Source: Chrysoperla carnea
Taxonomy: Eukaryota; Arthropoda; Insecta; Neuroptera; Chrysopidae
NCBI RefSeq assembly: GCF_905475395.1
Contig: NC_058342.1
Span: forward strand, 30,958,140 to 31,022,139
DNA length: 64,000 bases
Reading direction: 5' to 3'
In this document: positions 44,902 to 55,975 of the stretch, one piece after another
Layout of the letters: every line of letters starts with the position of its first letter
Numbering within the stretch: position 1 is the first letter of the stretch
Translations under genes and position numbers: made by a program
The notes under the pieces: generated by a model
Databases searched by the model: none
Seen by the model: the letters and a program-made list of their open reading frames with translations, nothing else
What the model was told of the DNA's origin: nothing

Positions 44902-47900
44902 GTAAGTTTTCAAAAATGAGCCTTGACTTTTTTTGGAAAAATTTTTAGACCACACCTAAATAACAAATTTTGGATACAATTTTTCAAAAGAAATTTCAAA
45001 TTTTATGTTAATCTAAAGTATACTTTGTTGAACTAATTCGTTTGTAACATTTTTATTTAAGCACTCATAAAAATGTTCCTGCATTACAACATGTCGGGAA
45101 AAAATATTTTCGAGATATTGTACAAACCTATGTGAAAGATGAGCCTTTCGTAATTGTTTTCGAAGATGAAAATGTAAGTAAATTGTTTATTAACGCATGT
45201 TCAGTATATTAAAAATCTTAAATACAATTTTAAGACAATTAATTCTGTTAGTTATACTAACTCGATTTGTTTTAATAACAGTTAAGTACGGAAGACTTTA
45301 CGAGCCGTGATACATCTGGCCGTAATGTATTTGGAACATTTAATAAGTTAATTGAAGATGAGAAAATTTCATATATGCCATCTGTACAATCGCCATTACA
45401 TGTTTTATTAAATTTGGCTGCTAAATCAAAAGTGGAGTTAAAAGCCAGTGATATTCGATCTGGTGAGAGTCAACTGCCAAAACCAGCAGCTGGACAATAT
45501 GTTTTTATTCATTTAGATGAGGCTAACGATGACGAAGATCGTCCACATTTACTTAAACGTCATGGTAAGGAAGAATTTTATATCTTGTTGTAAAAATTTT
45601 TATCCAACAGAAACCTTAATAGTTTTTTTCTTTTGTCCCAGTAAAATTCATGGCTGATGTTTACCAAAAAGTACAAAATCAATATCCAAAAACGTTAGCA
45701 ATCTACACAGCAGAACGGCCATCTTGGGTAAGTTTTTAAAATTTGTATCTGCGAAGAAACCATCCATGAACGAATCCGTTAGCTCCGAATACCCAGACTC
45801 TTTTTCCGGAGGATGTTTTACCGTCAAAACTTTTTTTTTTTAACTTTATTATTTTAAGCTTCTTTAAACTACTAAAACTTTTTGAGCATGTTTTCAGTAC
45901 CGAAATAAAGTAAATTGAAAAACGGCAAACGTTATATATTTCCAGGGTCCAGGGTAGTCCCAAACGCAACTTGATCAATATTTCCGGTTCTAGATGAGAT
46001 AAAATAAATCGGCTGACGGTAAAAGTTGGGCCATAGTCCACTCTAACAACTTTGGTCAATCTAAAATAATTCTTATCTCGAAAATTTACCACTTTTTCGA
46101 AGTCCGAATTTTTCTAAGTTAGCTCAGAAGTCGGGGTATTGACCAAACTTACAATGGATGGTATTTTTAGGTTTTACAGACCTAAATCTACAAGATCTAT
46201 TTTGATTTTTTTTTAATAACTGCATTTTTGGGTCTATCAAAAGCGAGCTATTTTTCCCGGCATAGTTTTTCAGACTCAAAAAAACCGAAATTTCCATGTT
46301 CAATTCAAATTTCGTACTTAAAAATGGCCAAATCTTTTTTTTCCTCACCTCGGGGAGCAAAACGACCTAAAAATTCGTGCTTAGCATACAAAATTAACCC
46401 CAAGAAAAGTATTTTCAGCCATCCGCAAAAAAAAAAAATCAACAAAACCTATCAATTGATTGGGCTAATATCAAATTCATTTTCGAGTCTGTTTTTAAAG
46501 TTGTCTGGGTTTCTTATGGAAGCGTCTAATTGGTTCGTGGATGGTGTCCGTAGCAGCACCGTATCTGAGTCGAAATTACCTCGAACGTAAAATTAACTTC
46601 TTAATATATATTCTTTATTTTTAGTATGTACCAAGTATGAATCCAATTCGTAGAAGACGTAATTTATTGGAAACGGAACAACAGGTGGATCAAAATGCAA
46701 TCACATTCTTTGATGAAAATATCAGAATTTTCTCTGAGACCCCATATTTAATCGGTGAAGACAAGAAAAAGTAAGGAGGAAAAAATGCATTACCTCAAAG
46801 TATATATATTAATAATTATTAATAATTGGCTCTTGTGTTTGCAGGCAAACGCTCCAAGACCTTACATTTTCATCAAAGAAGAATGGTACAAGTCAAATTG
46901 AAGTCACAGCAAGCACAAAGGATAACGAAACGATTTTAGGGTAAGTTTACTAATATGAAAAATTTATTTACAGTATAAACTCTTTATAAGAAGGTAATCT
47001 TTGCCTTTAGTGGAATTACCTCTTTATAACAAATTTTAGACCAACCTAACCTCAATATAATAAGCTTTAGTTTAACGAATTACTTGATATAACGAATATT
47101 TATTTGTTCCCTTTCGATTTATTATATCGGGGTTACACTGTATATTATTTATGTTCTCGTTTAAAATTTATTTTAAATATTTTCTAGATTATTGTTCACC
47201 AAAGCTGCTGGATATTGGTATTTAATTTCTGTAACAGTGAATAAAACTGATAGTTCGGATACAATTAGAGCTAAAGAAATTGCAGCCCCTTTTGGATTCT
47301 CATACCATTGTAATGAATTAAAAATTTCAAATAAAAAAATCACTATTGGTTTTCCAAAAGCTCAAGTAAGTATCAAAATCAAGATAATATTTTCATTATA
47401 CGTATTTCATGTACAGATTAACCCAGGGGAAAGAAAAGGACTATATCGAACGTCACGGCATCCCAAGCGAGCGGATCCCTTTAGTTCAAATGAGCTGAAA
47501 TTCGGCAAATGAGGTTATTTTCTAGACCAGAGGTTTTCAAACTTATTTCCTCTACCGCCCTCTCTTAGAGTCAATTATTTTCCAGCGCCTTCAAAGTGTG
47601 CTACATCAGCCTTATCCTATTACATTTATCTTATAAAATTAGCCTTACCGCTCCCCTGTAGGTCTCTAACGCCCACGAGAGGTCGTTATCGCTCACTCTA
47701 AGAAAGACTGTTCTAGACAAGCGGGAAATTATTTCAAAAATTGAAAGAAAAACAATCCCCCTGCAGGTTTCTGCAGGAGCAAATAACATGCATGTAAGTT
47801 TCGTCGTCCTCCGTACAGACCTAACAAGTGGGGCCATCAGAGATCCCCGTGTTATGAAGGTGGTACTTCAATCGATAGTGTCCTGTCAAGAGTCCCACCA

Positions 47901-48409
47901 CCTTTCTTCAACTGTGCTTTAGTGAGTTTTAGGCGAGCACAGTCGAATGGTCTAGCTGTAGTTATACACAGTTTGGCCTGTCGCGTGCCCTTTACAAAGT
48001 TCCAGTAATCAAGATGGGCTTATTTTAGCCATTCCTTGATTCGCTGAATATGTCTCCGATAAAATCTTAAAAAAATAGAGGCGCAATCATCTTTATTGAC
48101 TGAAGCTTTATTTGATTGTAACCTGAAACAGCTTAAGGAAATGCTGAAAAATCTGATCCTAATCAATTATTTTTCGAATTACAGTTCCAACCAAACTTCA
48201 ATTCAAATTCAACACCCGCACCAACAGCATTCGGTGATGCATACGATTGTGTCGGTTTCACATCAATACCAATCTGGTCTGGTTTATTTGTCACATTTAT
48301 TTTAGCCATGATCATGACTTTGGGTCTTACAATGATGATGGATATTAAAACAATGGATCGTTTTGACGATCCCAAGGGCAAAGGTGTTACAATCAACGTT
48401 GTAGAATAA
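44795..48409 (+). CDS. ATP6AP1: V-ATPase accessory subunit Ac45 (ATP6AP1 / S1)
   Basis: Type I membrane protein of the V-ATPase Vo sector, which helps assemble and deliver the proton pump to secretory and endosomal membranes. Coding exons are 44795-44901, 45062-45173, 45282-45564, 45642-45727, 46625-46770, 46845-46940, 47188-47365 and 48185-48409, giving 410 aa. The ATG follows an in-frame TAA at 44789. A signal peptide (about 1-25) is followed by VPVVFWNIDTHKNVPAL. A tetrabasic RRRR at 205-208 is a likely furin site, as in cleaved Ac45. The luminal C-terminal domain has GFSYHCNELKI, then a membrane segment at about 366-388 (IWSGLFVTFILAMIMTLGLT). The cytosolic KTMDRFDDPKGKG is the family hallmark. 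Several N-glycosylation sites (NKT, NGT, NST) are present. The length is close to other insect forms. Confidence 0.93.
45062..45173 (+). CDS. ATP6AP1: ATP6AP1 coding exon 2
   Basis: Completes D36 and runs THKNVPALQHVGKKYFRDIV to VIVFEDEN (residue 73). The acceptor is TTTAAG|C and the donor AAT|GTAAGT. Confidence 0.88.
45282..45564 (+). CDS. ATP6AP1: ATP6AP1 coding exon 3
   Basis: Residues 74-167 plus one base: LSTEDFTSRDTSGRNVFGTF through QYVFIHLDEANDDEDRPHLL. The acceptor is TAATAACAG|T and the donor CATG|GTAAGG. Confidence 0.9.
45642..45727 (+). CDS. ATP6AP1: ATP6AP1 coding exon 4
   Basis: Residues 168-196: VKFMADVYQKVQNQYPKTLA to AERPSW. The acceptor is TTGTCCCAG|T and the donor TGG|GTAAGT. 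Confidence 0.88.
45759..46545. mobile_element. ~790-bp TIR element filling ATP6AP1 intron 4
   Basis: The left end ACCATCCATGAACGAATCCG, with ACCCAGACTCTTT further in, is inverted to the right end GTTGTCTGGGTTTC...TTGGTTCGTGGATGGT. The ends match imperfectly over about 45 bp. The several open frames inside (up to 120 codons) look like chance. It makes up most of the 897-bp intron. Confidence 0.65.
46625..46770 (+). CDS. ATP6AP1: ATP6AP1 coding exon 5 (tetrabasic site)
   Basis: Residues 197-244 plus two bases: YVPSMNPIRRRRNLLETEQQ, then ITFFDENIRIFSETPYLIGE. The acceptor is TTTTTAG|T and the donor AAAAA|GTAAGG. Confidence 0.9.
46845..46940 (+). CDS. ATP6AP1: ATP6AP1 coding exon 6
   Basis: Residues 245-276 plus two bases: KQTLQDLTFSSKKNGTSQIE to NETIL. 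The acceptor is TGTTTGCAG|G and the donor TAGG|GTAAGT. Confidence 0.88.
47188..47365 (+). CDS. ATP6AP1: ATP6AP1 coding exon 7 (luminal domain)
   Basis: Residues 277-336: GLLFTKAAGYWYLISVTVNK through FGFSYHCNELKISNKKI to PKAQ. The acceptor is TTTTCTAG|A and the donor CAA|GTAAGT. Confidence 0.92.
47366..48184 (+). other. ATP6AP1 intron 7 with LINE scrap
   Basis: 819-bp intron. 47530-47730 is a degenerate repeat with CCGC/CGCC-rich units. 47790-48070 is an antisense LINE RNase H fragment. The rest is plain. Confidence 0.75.
47790..48070 (-). pseudogene. LINE RNase H-domain fragment (copy 2)
   Basis: The minus strand repeats the 2374-2620 sequence: AAGCCCATCTTGATTACTGG, GGCACGCGACAGGCCAAACT and GGTGGGACTCTTGACAGGAC. 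It preserves the GACAGG..CACT bases that are lost in copy 1, so it is a better witness of the 'GLLTGHxRL' motif. It is inserted in ATP6AP1 intron 7, opposite to the gene. Confidence 0.72.
48185..48409 (+). CDS. ATP6AP1: ATP6AP1 coding exon 8 (membrane segment and tail)
   Basis: Residues 337-410: a luminal Asn/Pro-rich stretch, the membrane segment at about 366-388 and the tail DIKTMDRFDDPKGKGVTINV-VE, with TAA at 48407-48409. The acceptor is AATTACAG|T. Confidence 0.93.
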   Translation, partial: FQPNFNSNSTPAPTAFGDAYDCVGFTSIPIWSGLFVTFILAMIMTLGLTMMMDIKTMDRFDDPKGKGVTINVVE

Positions 48410-48677
48410 GTGATCAGAAACTAAGTGGAACAATTTATTTTGTTTCCTCAAAGTAGTTTATTTATTAAACAAACAAACAAACAAAAAACACAAAAATAAG
48501 GAGACCATTGTGGTTTATAATTTCAATTCGATTTCAAATACATTTTTAACGTTCAAGAAAATTTATGAATTATTTTAAAAAAAATGTTTGTATTGAAAGT
48601 CATCCATATACGTTCAAATGTTTTTACTCATGCCTAAAAAATTATTCGGAATTCGGAGTTCTCAATCTCATTTAAAA

Positions 48678-48683
48678 AATAAA
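48678..48683 (+). terminator. Possible ATP6AP1 polyadenylation signal AATAAA
   Basis: A hexamer about 270 nt after the stop. An ATTAAA at 48464 is an alternative. No transcript evidence. Confidence 0.3.
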
Positions 48684-50602
48684 ATTACAACTTTCATTTT
48701 GTAACAGGTAAGTTATAAAATGGAAGATGACAGTTTCTAAAATATTAGAAAAAGATAATAATTTTTTTTTTTTAAAAAAGAGAACTCTGATCATTTTTGT
48801 CTATAATGATTTAATTCGTTAAGAGGTAGTTTTTGGTTTTACCCCCGGTTTTTTCTACAATTTTTAATCGAACTTTCCTTAGAAACTATAGGATCTCTTC
48901 ACGCTCAAGTATAATTCCAGGAGTAAATTTTCTACTCTTCGTAACAAAGTTTTTCCTGTTTTTTTTTATATATTGTTTAACTTAATTTTCGCCTCTAAGG
49001 AAAGAATCTAAACTACAACTCGTAGTCCCAACTCTTGTAAAGATATTAAAAAATTTACAATCAAGGTAACTAATCCAAAAACTTTCATTCTCCGGGTGAA
49101 ATGATCACATCCCGTTCTACAATGAATAGAGATAAAAATATTACACGTCTATGGGTGACTTTATAATACGTTTAAAATGTATTGAATCAAAACTTATTTG
49201 TAAATATTCTTAAAAATATATATATTTGTTCTTAAAAATAAAAAAAATAAAAATTATTTTAAGGGATAACATCATTTTTTAATCAAATTCGAGCTTAATT
49301 CCACTACCTTTGATTTTTACAAGCTTTCTCATTCTATGGACAAGAAATTGCATTTATAGACCACAAGCCCATGCTGAAATTTTTCGGGTGAAATGATTCA
49401 CCAGGAAACATGGCGTCATTTTTGCGCGATACAGGTGAAAATATGGATGTCACATCTGTTGGTATCTCACCCCCATACCCCTGTAGAAGATAATTACATA
49501 AATGTCGTACAAAAATGAATACGTAGGGCTTCGGAAATTGACGGGATATCAAAAGGTTTTTTTTTTTAATTTCCGGTACCGAAGTTATCGGATTTATTAC
49601 TGTACGAAATATATATAATTCACTTCGAATACTTATACAGAGTTAGTATCCAGCAACTCCGTACGCCATGATGCTTTAACTTACTTTTACATATAGAAGC
49701 ATCTTTTTCGACATGTTTCCTGGTGGGTCTATTAAAATCAAGCCAGATTGCGATAGCCGATCCGAATCATATTTTGCTTGTCTATCTCGTTCGAATTTAA
49801 CGATCATGTTTGTATGAATCAGCTGTTTACAGGGACCTAAAGACACCCTAGAATTACAAATTGAAATTTAAAAATGTAAGAAGTGGTGGAATTACAGTTA
49901 AACTTACCTAAAGAGACCCTAACAGGTAGTGCAATGTTAAACTTCTCTTTAAAAATGATCGTTTGAAGGATGTTCACTTATGATGAACTTCTTCGTGATT
50001 CGAAATAATTTAAAAAAAGGTGATATCTCTTAGAAAAAATCTGCATTTTTTTTTTAAATATTAATGTTTGATGTCTTTAACAATTCAAATCAGAGATAAG
50101 GGAAAATTTATCTGCTATTAATTACTACAGGGTCCTTATTTCTAGAAATATTTTCATTAATACTGCTTTATTTTATTTGAATAATAGTGTACTTTTCCCT
50201 GGGACTGTAAGTCCAGTTAATTTCTTTCGAAATTCTTGTAAATATGATAAAGACATCCTTATCTCGAAACAGAATCGTCCCCTAAAATGACATCAGACAA
50301 GAAAATTAAATATAAATATTTAGAGTGCTGTGAAAAAAAAATTCAATTTAGGTATATTAAAGACAATACCCCGATTTTCCATTCCAAAACAAAAAAATAT
50401 TTACAAAATGGATGTTTTATGTACACACCTATTCAAAATATAATGAAAAACGAAAAAAAAAAACACAAATTTTATGGAATAATTTTCAAAATTTTGTGAA
50501 TGATTGGTTAGAAGCATACTTGAAGGGATTCATTTGTAAGAAATTTCTATATGTTATTAACACATTTTTATATATACAGGATGTCTGTTATATTATTTAT
50601 AT

Positions 50603-50745
50603 ATACAGAGTGTTCTGTTATTGATAGCAGATCTCCCGAATTAGGCCTCAGATCGAAATATGGTAAAGAGCTTTTTCATTTGTCTCGATAAGCTTAATTT
50701 ACTGGTATAATTTTCTGCTATCAATAATAGAACACCCTGTATATT
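50603..50745. mobile_element. ACAGGGTGTT-ended element, short palindromic copy
   Basis: The left end ACAGAGTGTTCTGTTATTGA is inverted to the right end TCAATAATAGAACACCCTGT, with TATA on both flanks. The interior AAGCTTAATTTACTGGTATA is shared with 18402-18595 and 29505-29706. Confidence 0.7.
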
Positions 50746-50965
50746 TATAGTTTTGTCAAATTCTGACACAAAAGAGAGGAGCAGTTATAAGACCCCTTAA
50801 AAAATTTATTGAATGATTTTGATGAATAGTTTCTTTGAGTAATCGACTAAAATCCCATACAAAGGCCGATTTCTCGAATCGATTTGAGACAATTTGAGTA
50901 AGCTTAGCGACCCAAATAGCCAATATTTTGGTATTCTTCCAATTTAAGTCATATTTGTAGAATAC

Positions 50966-51112
50966 TTAAGGATGTACGAGCACCAAGACAATTTTAAATA
51001 ATAAGCTTGATTTTGAAGCTTTGAGTTATAAAAAAATTCATCAAAGTTGAAAATAAGATCAAAATAATTCACAACCTAAATCTAAAATTGTGTGGTGTTC
51101 GTACTACTTTAA
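50966..51112. mobile_element. TTAAGG-ended TIR element (copy 3)
   Basis: TTAAGGATGTACGAGCACCA on the left and TGGTGTTCGTACTACTTTAA on the right. A deleted form of the unit at 25644-25901. Confidence 0.65.
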
Positions 51113-51800
51113 CTGGGAAAAAAATGCTTCTTTTTTTTTAAACGTGTGTTAATAATCATATTAATATGAGAAAATCGTAGGTGAAATATAATCGTTTTCC
51201 ACCAAAATCGTATCATTTTCCACCAATATTTCGCCTATAAATGAAAATACCCTTTATGTGTGTTATATTCATAAGAAAATCTAAATTAAGTGTGCCTCTT
51301 CTATCCCCTCAGCCCCCGATTTATTGAAAAAAAACAAAAATTTGCATGTATAAAAAAAAAAGCTTGCTTAAGGAAAATATTATTTTATAAGTTGTCTCAT
51401 ATTATAAATATTAGTTTTCATAGACAATAAAATAAAATTATTCAGCGTGTTCAGAACAACTTAGGCCTGCTAGACCTAAGTTAGCTATTCAGCATATCCA
51501 AGGAATAACATCTAAAGTTTATTAGAAGCTATTAAGTTGTTTGGAATCACGTAAACTCAATTTCTAACTTAGATTTTCAGACCTTTTATGTTCTGGAAAC
51601 ACGCTGGTTGGAAAAAAGTATTTTGAATTTGATATAAGGCCTATTAAAAAATATATATGTACTGATATTTATATACACATTTCGACAATAGAATTTTATT
51701 AAGCAGGCCTGTTTTTACAAAAATTTCAACATAAAATTCATTTGTTTTTATAATCCCAACAAAAAAATGTAGAAAATTGTCATATGTGTTTCGTTTAACT

Positions 51801-52021
51801 CATAGAGAGAAAGGAAAAGAAGGGACGGAGTGTAATCGAGTCTCATTCAGGGGCGAGAGGCAGGATATCATTGTACTAAAGAGTGAGAGAGTATTGTACA
51901 AATGTGAAATAACAATATGTCCGTCAATCAAAAGTAGGCACATTGATTCCCTCCTGGGCTGAACACTCCTTTCGATTAAAATCGGACTTTATACTCCGTC
52001 CCTACTTTTCCTATGTCTATG
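51801..52021. mobile_element. 221-bp CATAGA-ended MITE
   Basis: The left end CATAGAGAGAAAGGAAAAGA, continuing into GGGACGGAGT, is inverted to the right end ACTCCGTCCCTACTTTTCCT continuing to CTATG. The flanks GTTTAACT and GTTTAACC agree at 7 of 8 bases. Ends starting CATAGA are shared with the unit at 59375-59582. Inner open frames are chance. Confidence 0.78.
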
Positions 52022-52333
52022 GTTTAACCTCTTGACTATATCCCATACATAGCTCAAGATAGAATCGAACTTAAGTCTCCCAGCTAGTAATCTAACACCA
52101 CAATACAGCAAAATTTTTGGGTATGCGAGCTCAAGATTTTGAATCGCCAAATGACAAGCGAATTGTGATAGCTCTTCAAAGTTCTTCATAGACGCTGTTG
52201 CTCGTATCCGATACTCATCGCTATTAGATCGCCTTCTTCAAATTTCGAAAAACATTCCTTAAATTTCGAAAAACATCTTGCCTGTAATAAAACCTTAGCA
52301 AATAATAAATTTTTAGAAGAATGGTATTGTATG

Positions 52334-52520
52334 CAGTGGCGAATTTAGGCTTAGGTCCGTGAGGTCTGAGCCTAGGGCGGTTATAAAAAATTTTTAGAAG
52401 GGCGCACCGTGGCAAGATTCCCAAGTTGATTTACGAAGACTACTACTTGATTTTTGCTACAATAATGGTGCCTTGCGGTGCCTTGGGCTTAGGGCGTCAT
52501 AGGTATCAAATCTGCCACTG
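52334..52520. mobile_element. 187-bp hAT-type MITE
   Basis: The terminal repeats CAGTGGCGAATTTAG and CAAATCTGCCACTG are inverted (CAGTGGCG is a typical hAT end). The flanks ATTGTATG and ATTGTGTG agree at 7 of 8 bases. The interior has mirrored GCCTAGGGCGG/GGGCTTAGGGCG blocks. Confidence 0.82.
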
Positions 52521-53343
52521 ATTGTGTGCTCAAGACTTGTATCGGATACTCGAGTATCAATGGTATGCGAAGGTTTTACCTAAAAGCTAGAAGTCAAGCT
52601 AGGAACTACATTTTTTTGATAAAAATTTTAGTTTGAATAATAGTTCTAGAAATTTTTTTATAGTAATTTTCCAACATTTCCACATTAATAATTTTATTCT
52701 GTATATATTAATTTGTACATTTTTAATCAACGTCAATTTTTGTGATTGACTCAAATTGATCCAAAATGTTATGGCTAATACGTTACGCTACTTTTTGGAC
52801 GTTCATGTGCTAATGATTGCGTCTATCTAAGATAATTCAAGTGTAGAAAATGATCAAAAGTAAATTTACACGAACGCGATGGGCTACAGATCAAGAGCAA
52901 CAGATATTTCAAATAACTCTCTCATGATTAAACCATAAATTTTTCAACAATCAATCATGATTTCATAAAGTTTCTTAGACAGTTTTTTTTATTTCTGAGC
53001 CTTCGAAAAATTATTTGAATCATAGTTATTATTTTCACCACTAGCAGCGTACGACTTCCCAAGTTCCAAAAAGGTAGTATTCTCTTAACCTAAAAATTCC
53101 ATTTTTTAGTCATAATAGCCATTTAGCCGTAATAGCCATAACATAAATGGTAAAATAAGAAAACAGTAACAGTAAAAAACAAAAACTATTCTTTAAGTGG
53201 TCTATTAGTAAATATCTTGAAGTATTACATAATATTTAGTCGTATGGTCTATTGTAGATTTGTTGTCTAATAATTGTTAATAAAAATTATTATTAGTTGT
53301 ATAAATAACTGTTTTTATTATCGTCCCCGAAAATATTAACTTA

Positions 53344-53440
53344 TGCACTGTATTGAAGATCAACAGAGAGTGATGGCTGTGGGTTATAAATCCGTTTCAT
53401 AGCCCCTGGAACACGATTTTTGAGATTTTGAGGGTGAATA
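53344..53440 (+). repeat. Isolated end of the makorin-intron TIR element
   Basis: TGCACTGTATTGAAGATCAA and TTATAAATCCGTTTCAT match the terminal repeat of the element at 27096-28087. No minisatellite and no second end follow. Confidence 0.7.
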
Positions 53441-53599
53441 ATCTATATATATATATAAATATATTTGTTTCCCGGCACATTTACGCTTCTCCGTGTGGCT
53501 CCCTTTGGTTTAAATACCCTGAAATTTGTTTTGCGTATTGATGGGAATTCTCAAGAAAAATATCGCTTTTTTAAAAAAAATATTAAATTACCAACAAAT

Positions 53600-53905
53600 T
53601 CAATGTATTTTTTAATTAAGGCGGGCGATTTTCACCTTTGTTAAACGATTATATTGTCGTTAAAAAATTTCCTGTTAATTAATAAAATTCAATAAACTCA
53701 TGTTCGTAAATGTTCGTCTATTCGTTTTTAGTTTTTATTCCGACTACTTTAAAAACGAATATACACGAAAGTTTACGATTACTCTATTCGTAATGATTCG
53801 TGAGCCACAACGATTATACGCGAAAATAAACGATTACAACGCCGATAAAAAAAATTTCTGTTAATAGAGTTCAATAAACTCATGTTCGTAAACATTCGGT
53901 GTTCG
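53600..53905. repeat. Dispersed repeat with GGCGGGCGATTTT start (copy 1)
   Basis: GGCGGGCGATTTT, ATGTTCGTAAATGTTCGTCT and CGAATATACACGAAAGTTTA recur at 57420-57600. A reversed or duplicated half (ACTCATGTTCGTAAA) is present at both ends of this copy. Confidence 0.65.
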
Positions 53906-54310
53906 TAAAATCACCTAATTAGTCCATTTCCGGTTGTCTGTCCGTCCATCCGTCCGTCTGTGGACACGATAACTCAAAAACGAAAAAAGATATCGAGCTG
54001 AAATTTTTACAGCGTACTCAGGACGTAAAAAGTGAGGTCAAGTTCGTAAATGAGCATCATAGGTGAATTGGGTCTTGGGTCCGTAGGACCCATCTTGTAA
54101 ACCGTTAGAGATAGAACAAAAGTTTAAATGTAAAATTTTTTTTCATAAACATCACTGTTTACTCGTGAGGGCGCCAATTAGGCGGAAATTTTATAATAGG
54201 TACTATACTTGATTATCAGTTATGTATGTGTCACATGTTTGTATGTGTAATGTGATAAATAAATCAACACTGACTATGCATGGTATTTCAACAATTAACT
54301 CAGTCAATTG
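53905..54310. repeat. Partial copy of the 'TTCCGGTTGTCCGTCC' element
   Basis: TTAGTCCATTTCCGGTTGTC, then the GTCCGTCC run and CCCATCTTGTAAACCGTTAG as in 3725-4060. It continues into the part seen at 170-260 (GTATGTGTAATGTGA, TGGTATTTCAACA). Confidence 0.75.
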
Positions 54311-55006
54311 TTTGTTTTCACTTGTATTATATATATTTGTACATATGTCACCTATAAAAAATTTGAATGAATAATAATAATGGTTATTTTATATAGTAAA
54401 AAATCAATTTTCGGGATAACGTTTTCAAATTAATATAAATAAATAAATATCGTTATATATTTTAAATTTTGTTTTATTTTATTCTATCCCATTTTTCCTT
54501 TCAGAACAAAATTATTAATTAACTAATTAATTTTTTTTTAGTAAAGGTACAAACAAATTCTTATAAAATATAGGTGAGATAAAGAAGTTGGATTGTAAAT
54601 ACGTAATATTCTTTTTGGATTTTCATTTTATTTTTGTGTGGTATTTGGTTTGTAAAAAAAAAGTTGATGCAAAAAAATTTTTTTAAGATGAAATTAATTA
54701 TATGGAATTATGTGCAAGTAATTCGTAAATAGTTTTTATGTATTTTGATTTCATTTAAATAAAGTTGAAAACTCAAACCCTGTTTTTATTTTATTTTTCC
54801 CCATCTCTCTGTAGCTATACAATATTATTTCAGTTAAAAATAGGTAAGTATTTCGAACTTCACGATAGGTAAGTATTTCAAACTTCGTTTGCCATTTTTT
54901 TTTTGTAATGATACTACTCAAAATTTTCCGAAAATGAGTTTTACTTTTTGTTATAATTTAAGAAAGTCGAAAATATGAATATAATTATTTATTAATACGA
55001 ATAACA

Positions 55007-55080
55007 GAGCCCTAATGGTATAATGGTTAGCGTATCTGACTTCGAATAAATAGTCCCTTGGTTCGAAACTAGGTGAGGAC
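55007..55080 (+). repeat. tRNA-Arg(TCG)-like pseudogene or SINE head
   Basis: Has a D-arm/A box (TAATGGTATAATGGTTAGCG), an anticodon-loop-like CTTCGAA with TCG, and a T-arm whose stem pairs (CTTGG/CTAGG) around TTCGAAA. The 3' half of the anticodon stem and most acceptor pairs fail, so it is unlikely to be a working tRNA. Confidence 0.5.
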
Positions 55081-55236
55081 ATATATTAAAAAAAAGTTCA
55101 TTAAATCTTTTAAGCAAAATCTGATTTTTATTTTCATTTTTTTTCAAATTTCCACCACAGCATGTTTGCCTAGTATAAATGATGAAAAAATTAGTTTTTT
55201 TTCGTTCAAAAACTTCAATTTTTTTCCACATTTCTA

Positions 55237-55468
55237 CTAGGAGAACATCAAGGACGGACGGAATAAGTAGTACCTGATAGCAAGGTAATTGTTGTCACCT
55301 CGTAAGTCAGAAAGTTAGTGGTCTGCACACCCGTGTTTGGTGAGTGTGACCTCTAGTGGGCAGACCAATAACTTTCTGCCAAAATAAAATTTTAGACTTT
55401 CGGGGTGAAAACACTTACTCACTTTTCTCCTTATCAGGAACTACTAATTCCCACTTATGTTCTCCTAG
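55237..55468. mobile_element. 232-bp Tc1/mariner-type MITE with TA duplication
   Basis: The left end CTAGGAGAACAT is inverted to the right end ATGTTCTCCTAG, each flanked by TA. Pairing continues inward (AGTAGTACCTGATA / TATCAGGAACTACT, and AGAAAGTTAGTGGTCTGC / GCAGACCAATAACTTTCT). A further end-like piece with AGTAGTACCTGATAGGGAAA lies at 55700-55745. Confidence 0.8.
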
Positions 55469-55975
55469 TACAAATGTTGAAAAAATTGAAAATTTTTTCG
55501 AAATTATATTATTTTTGAATATAAAATTAAACTGACCAATTATTTATATCAGCTGACCAATTATCAGCGAATGCTTCCCGATCGCGCATAGGTGGAGTTT
55601 TTTCAATCTTTAATAAAAAATTTTCTGATGCTGACCAATTAATGAGACCAACTGACCTTTTATGACCAATTTCTGACCTTTCAGATGGTATAATTGGGAA
55701 ATAGTAGTACCTGATAGGGAAATGGTAAGTAAGTGTTTTCACCCTAAAAACCTTTTTCTTTTTTCTAGTATTAATAAAACTTTTAACTATCTATTTGTTC
55801 GTTTCGTTCCATTTACATAGTGAATTTGCACCTTATGTGCAAATAAAAAAGAAAGGATTGGAAAAATCAATTTGATAATTTGTAGTAAAGAAAACATAAC
55901 ATAGTAAAGTATGAATTTTAAAAAATATTTCAGTGAAAAAACTTAAAGGATTACAAAAACAAAATACATCTAAAT

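Noticed and set aside
45736-46590. Open frames of 78 to 120 codons on both strands in ATP6AP1 intron 4
   Set aside because: They lie within the TIR element and overlap each other on both strands; their composition is that of AT-rich noise.
49334-49552. 72-codon minus-strand open frame starting MISRQFPKPY
   Set aside because: Surrounding sequence holds a palindromic CGGGTGAAATGATTCACCAGG and looks like a non-coding repeat; no protein family recognised.
55007-55080. Functional tRNA-Arg gene
   Set aside because: The anticodon stem and acceptor stem do not pair, although the A box, B box and T-arm look tRNA-like.
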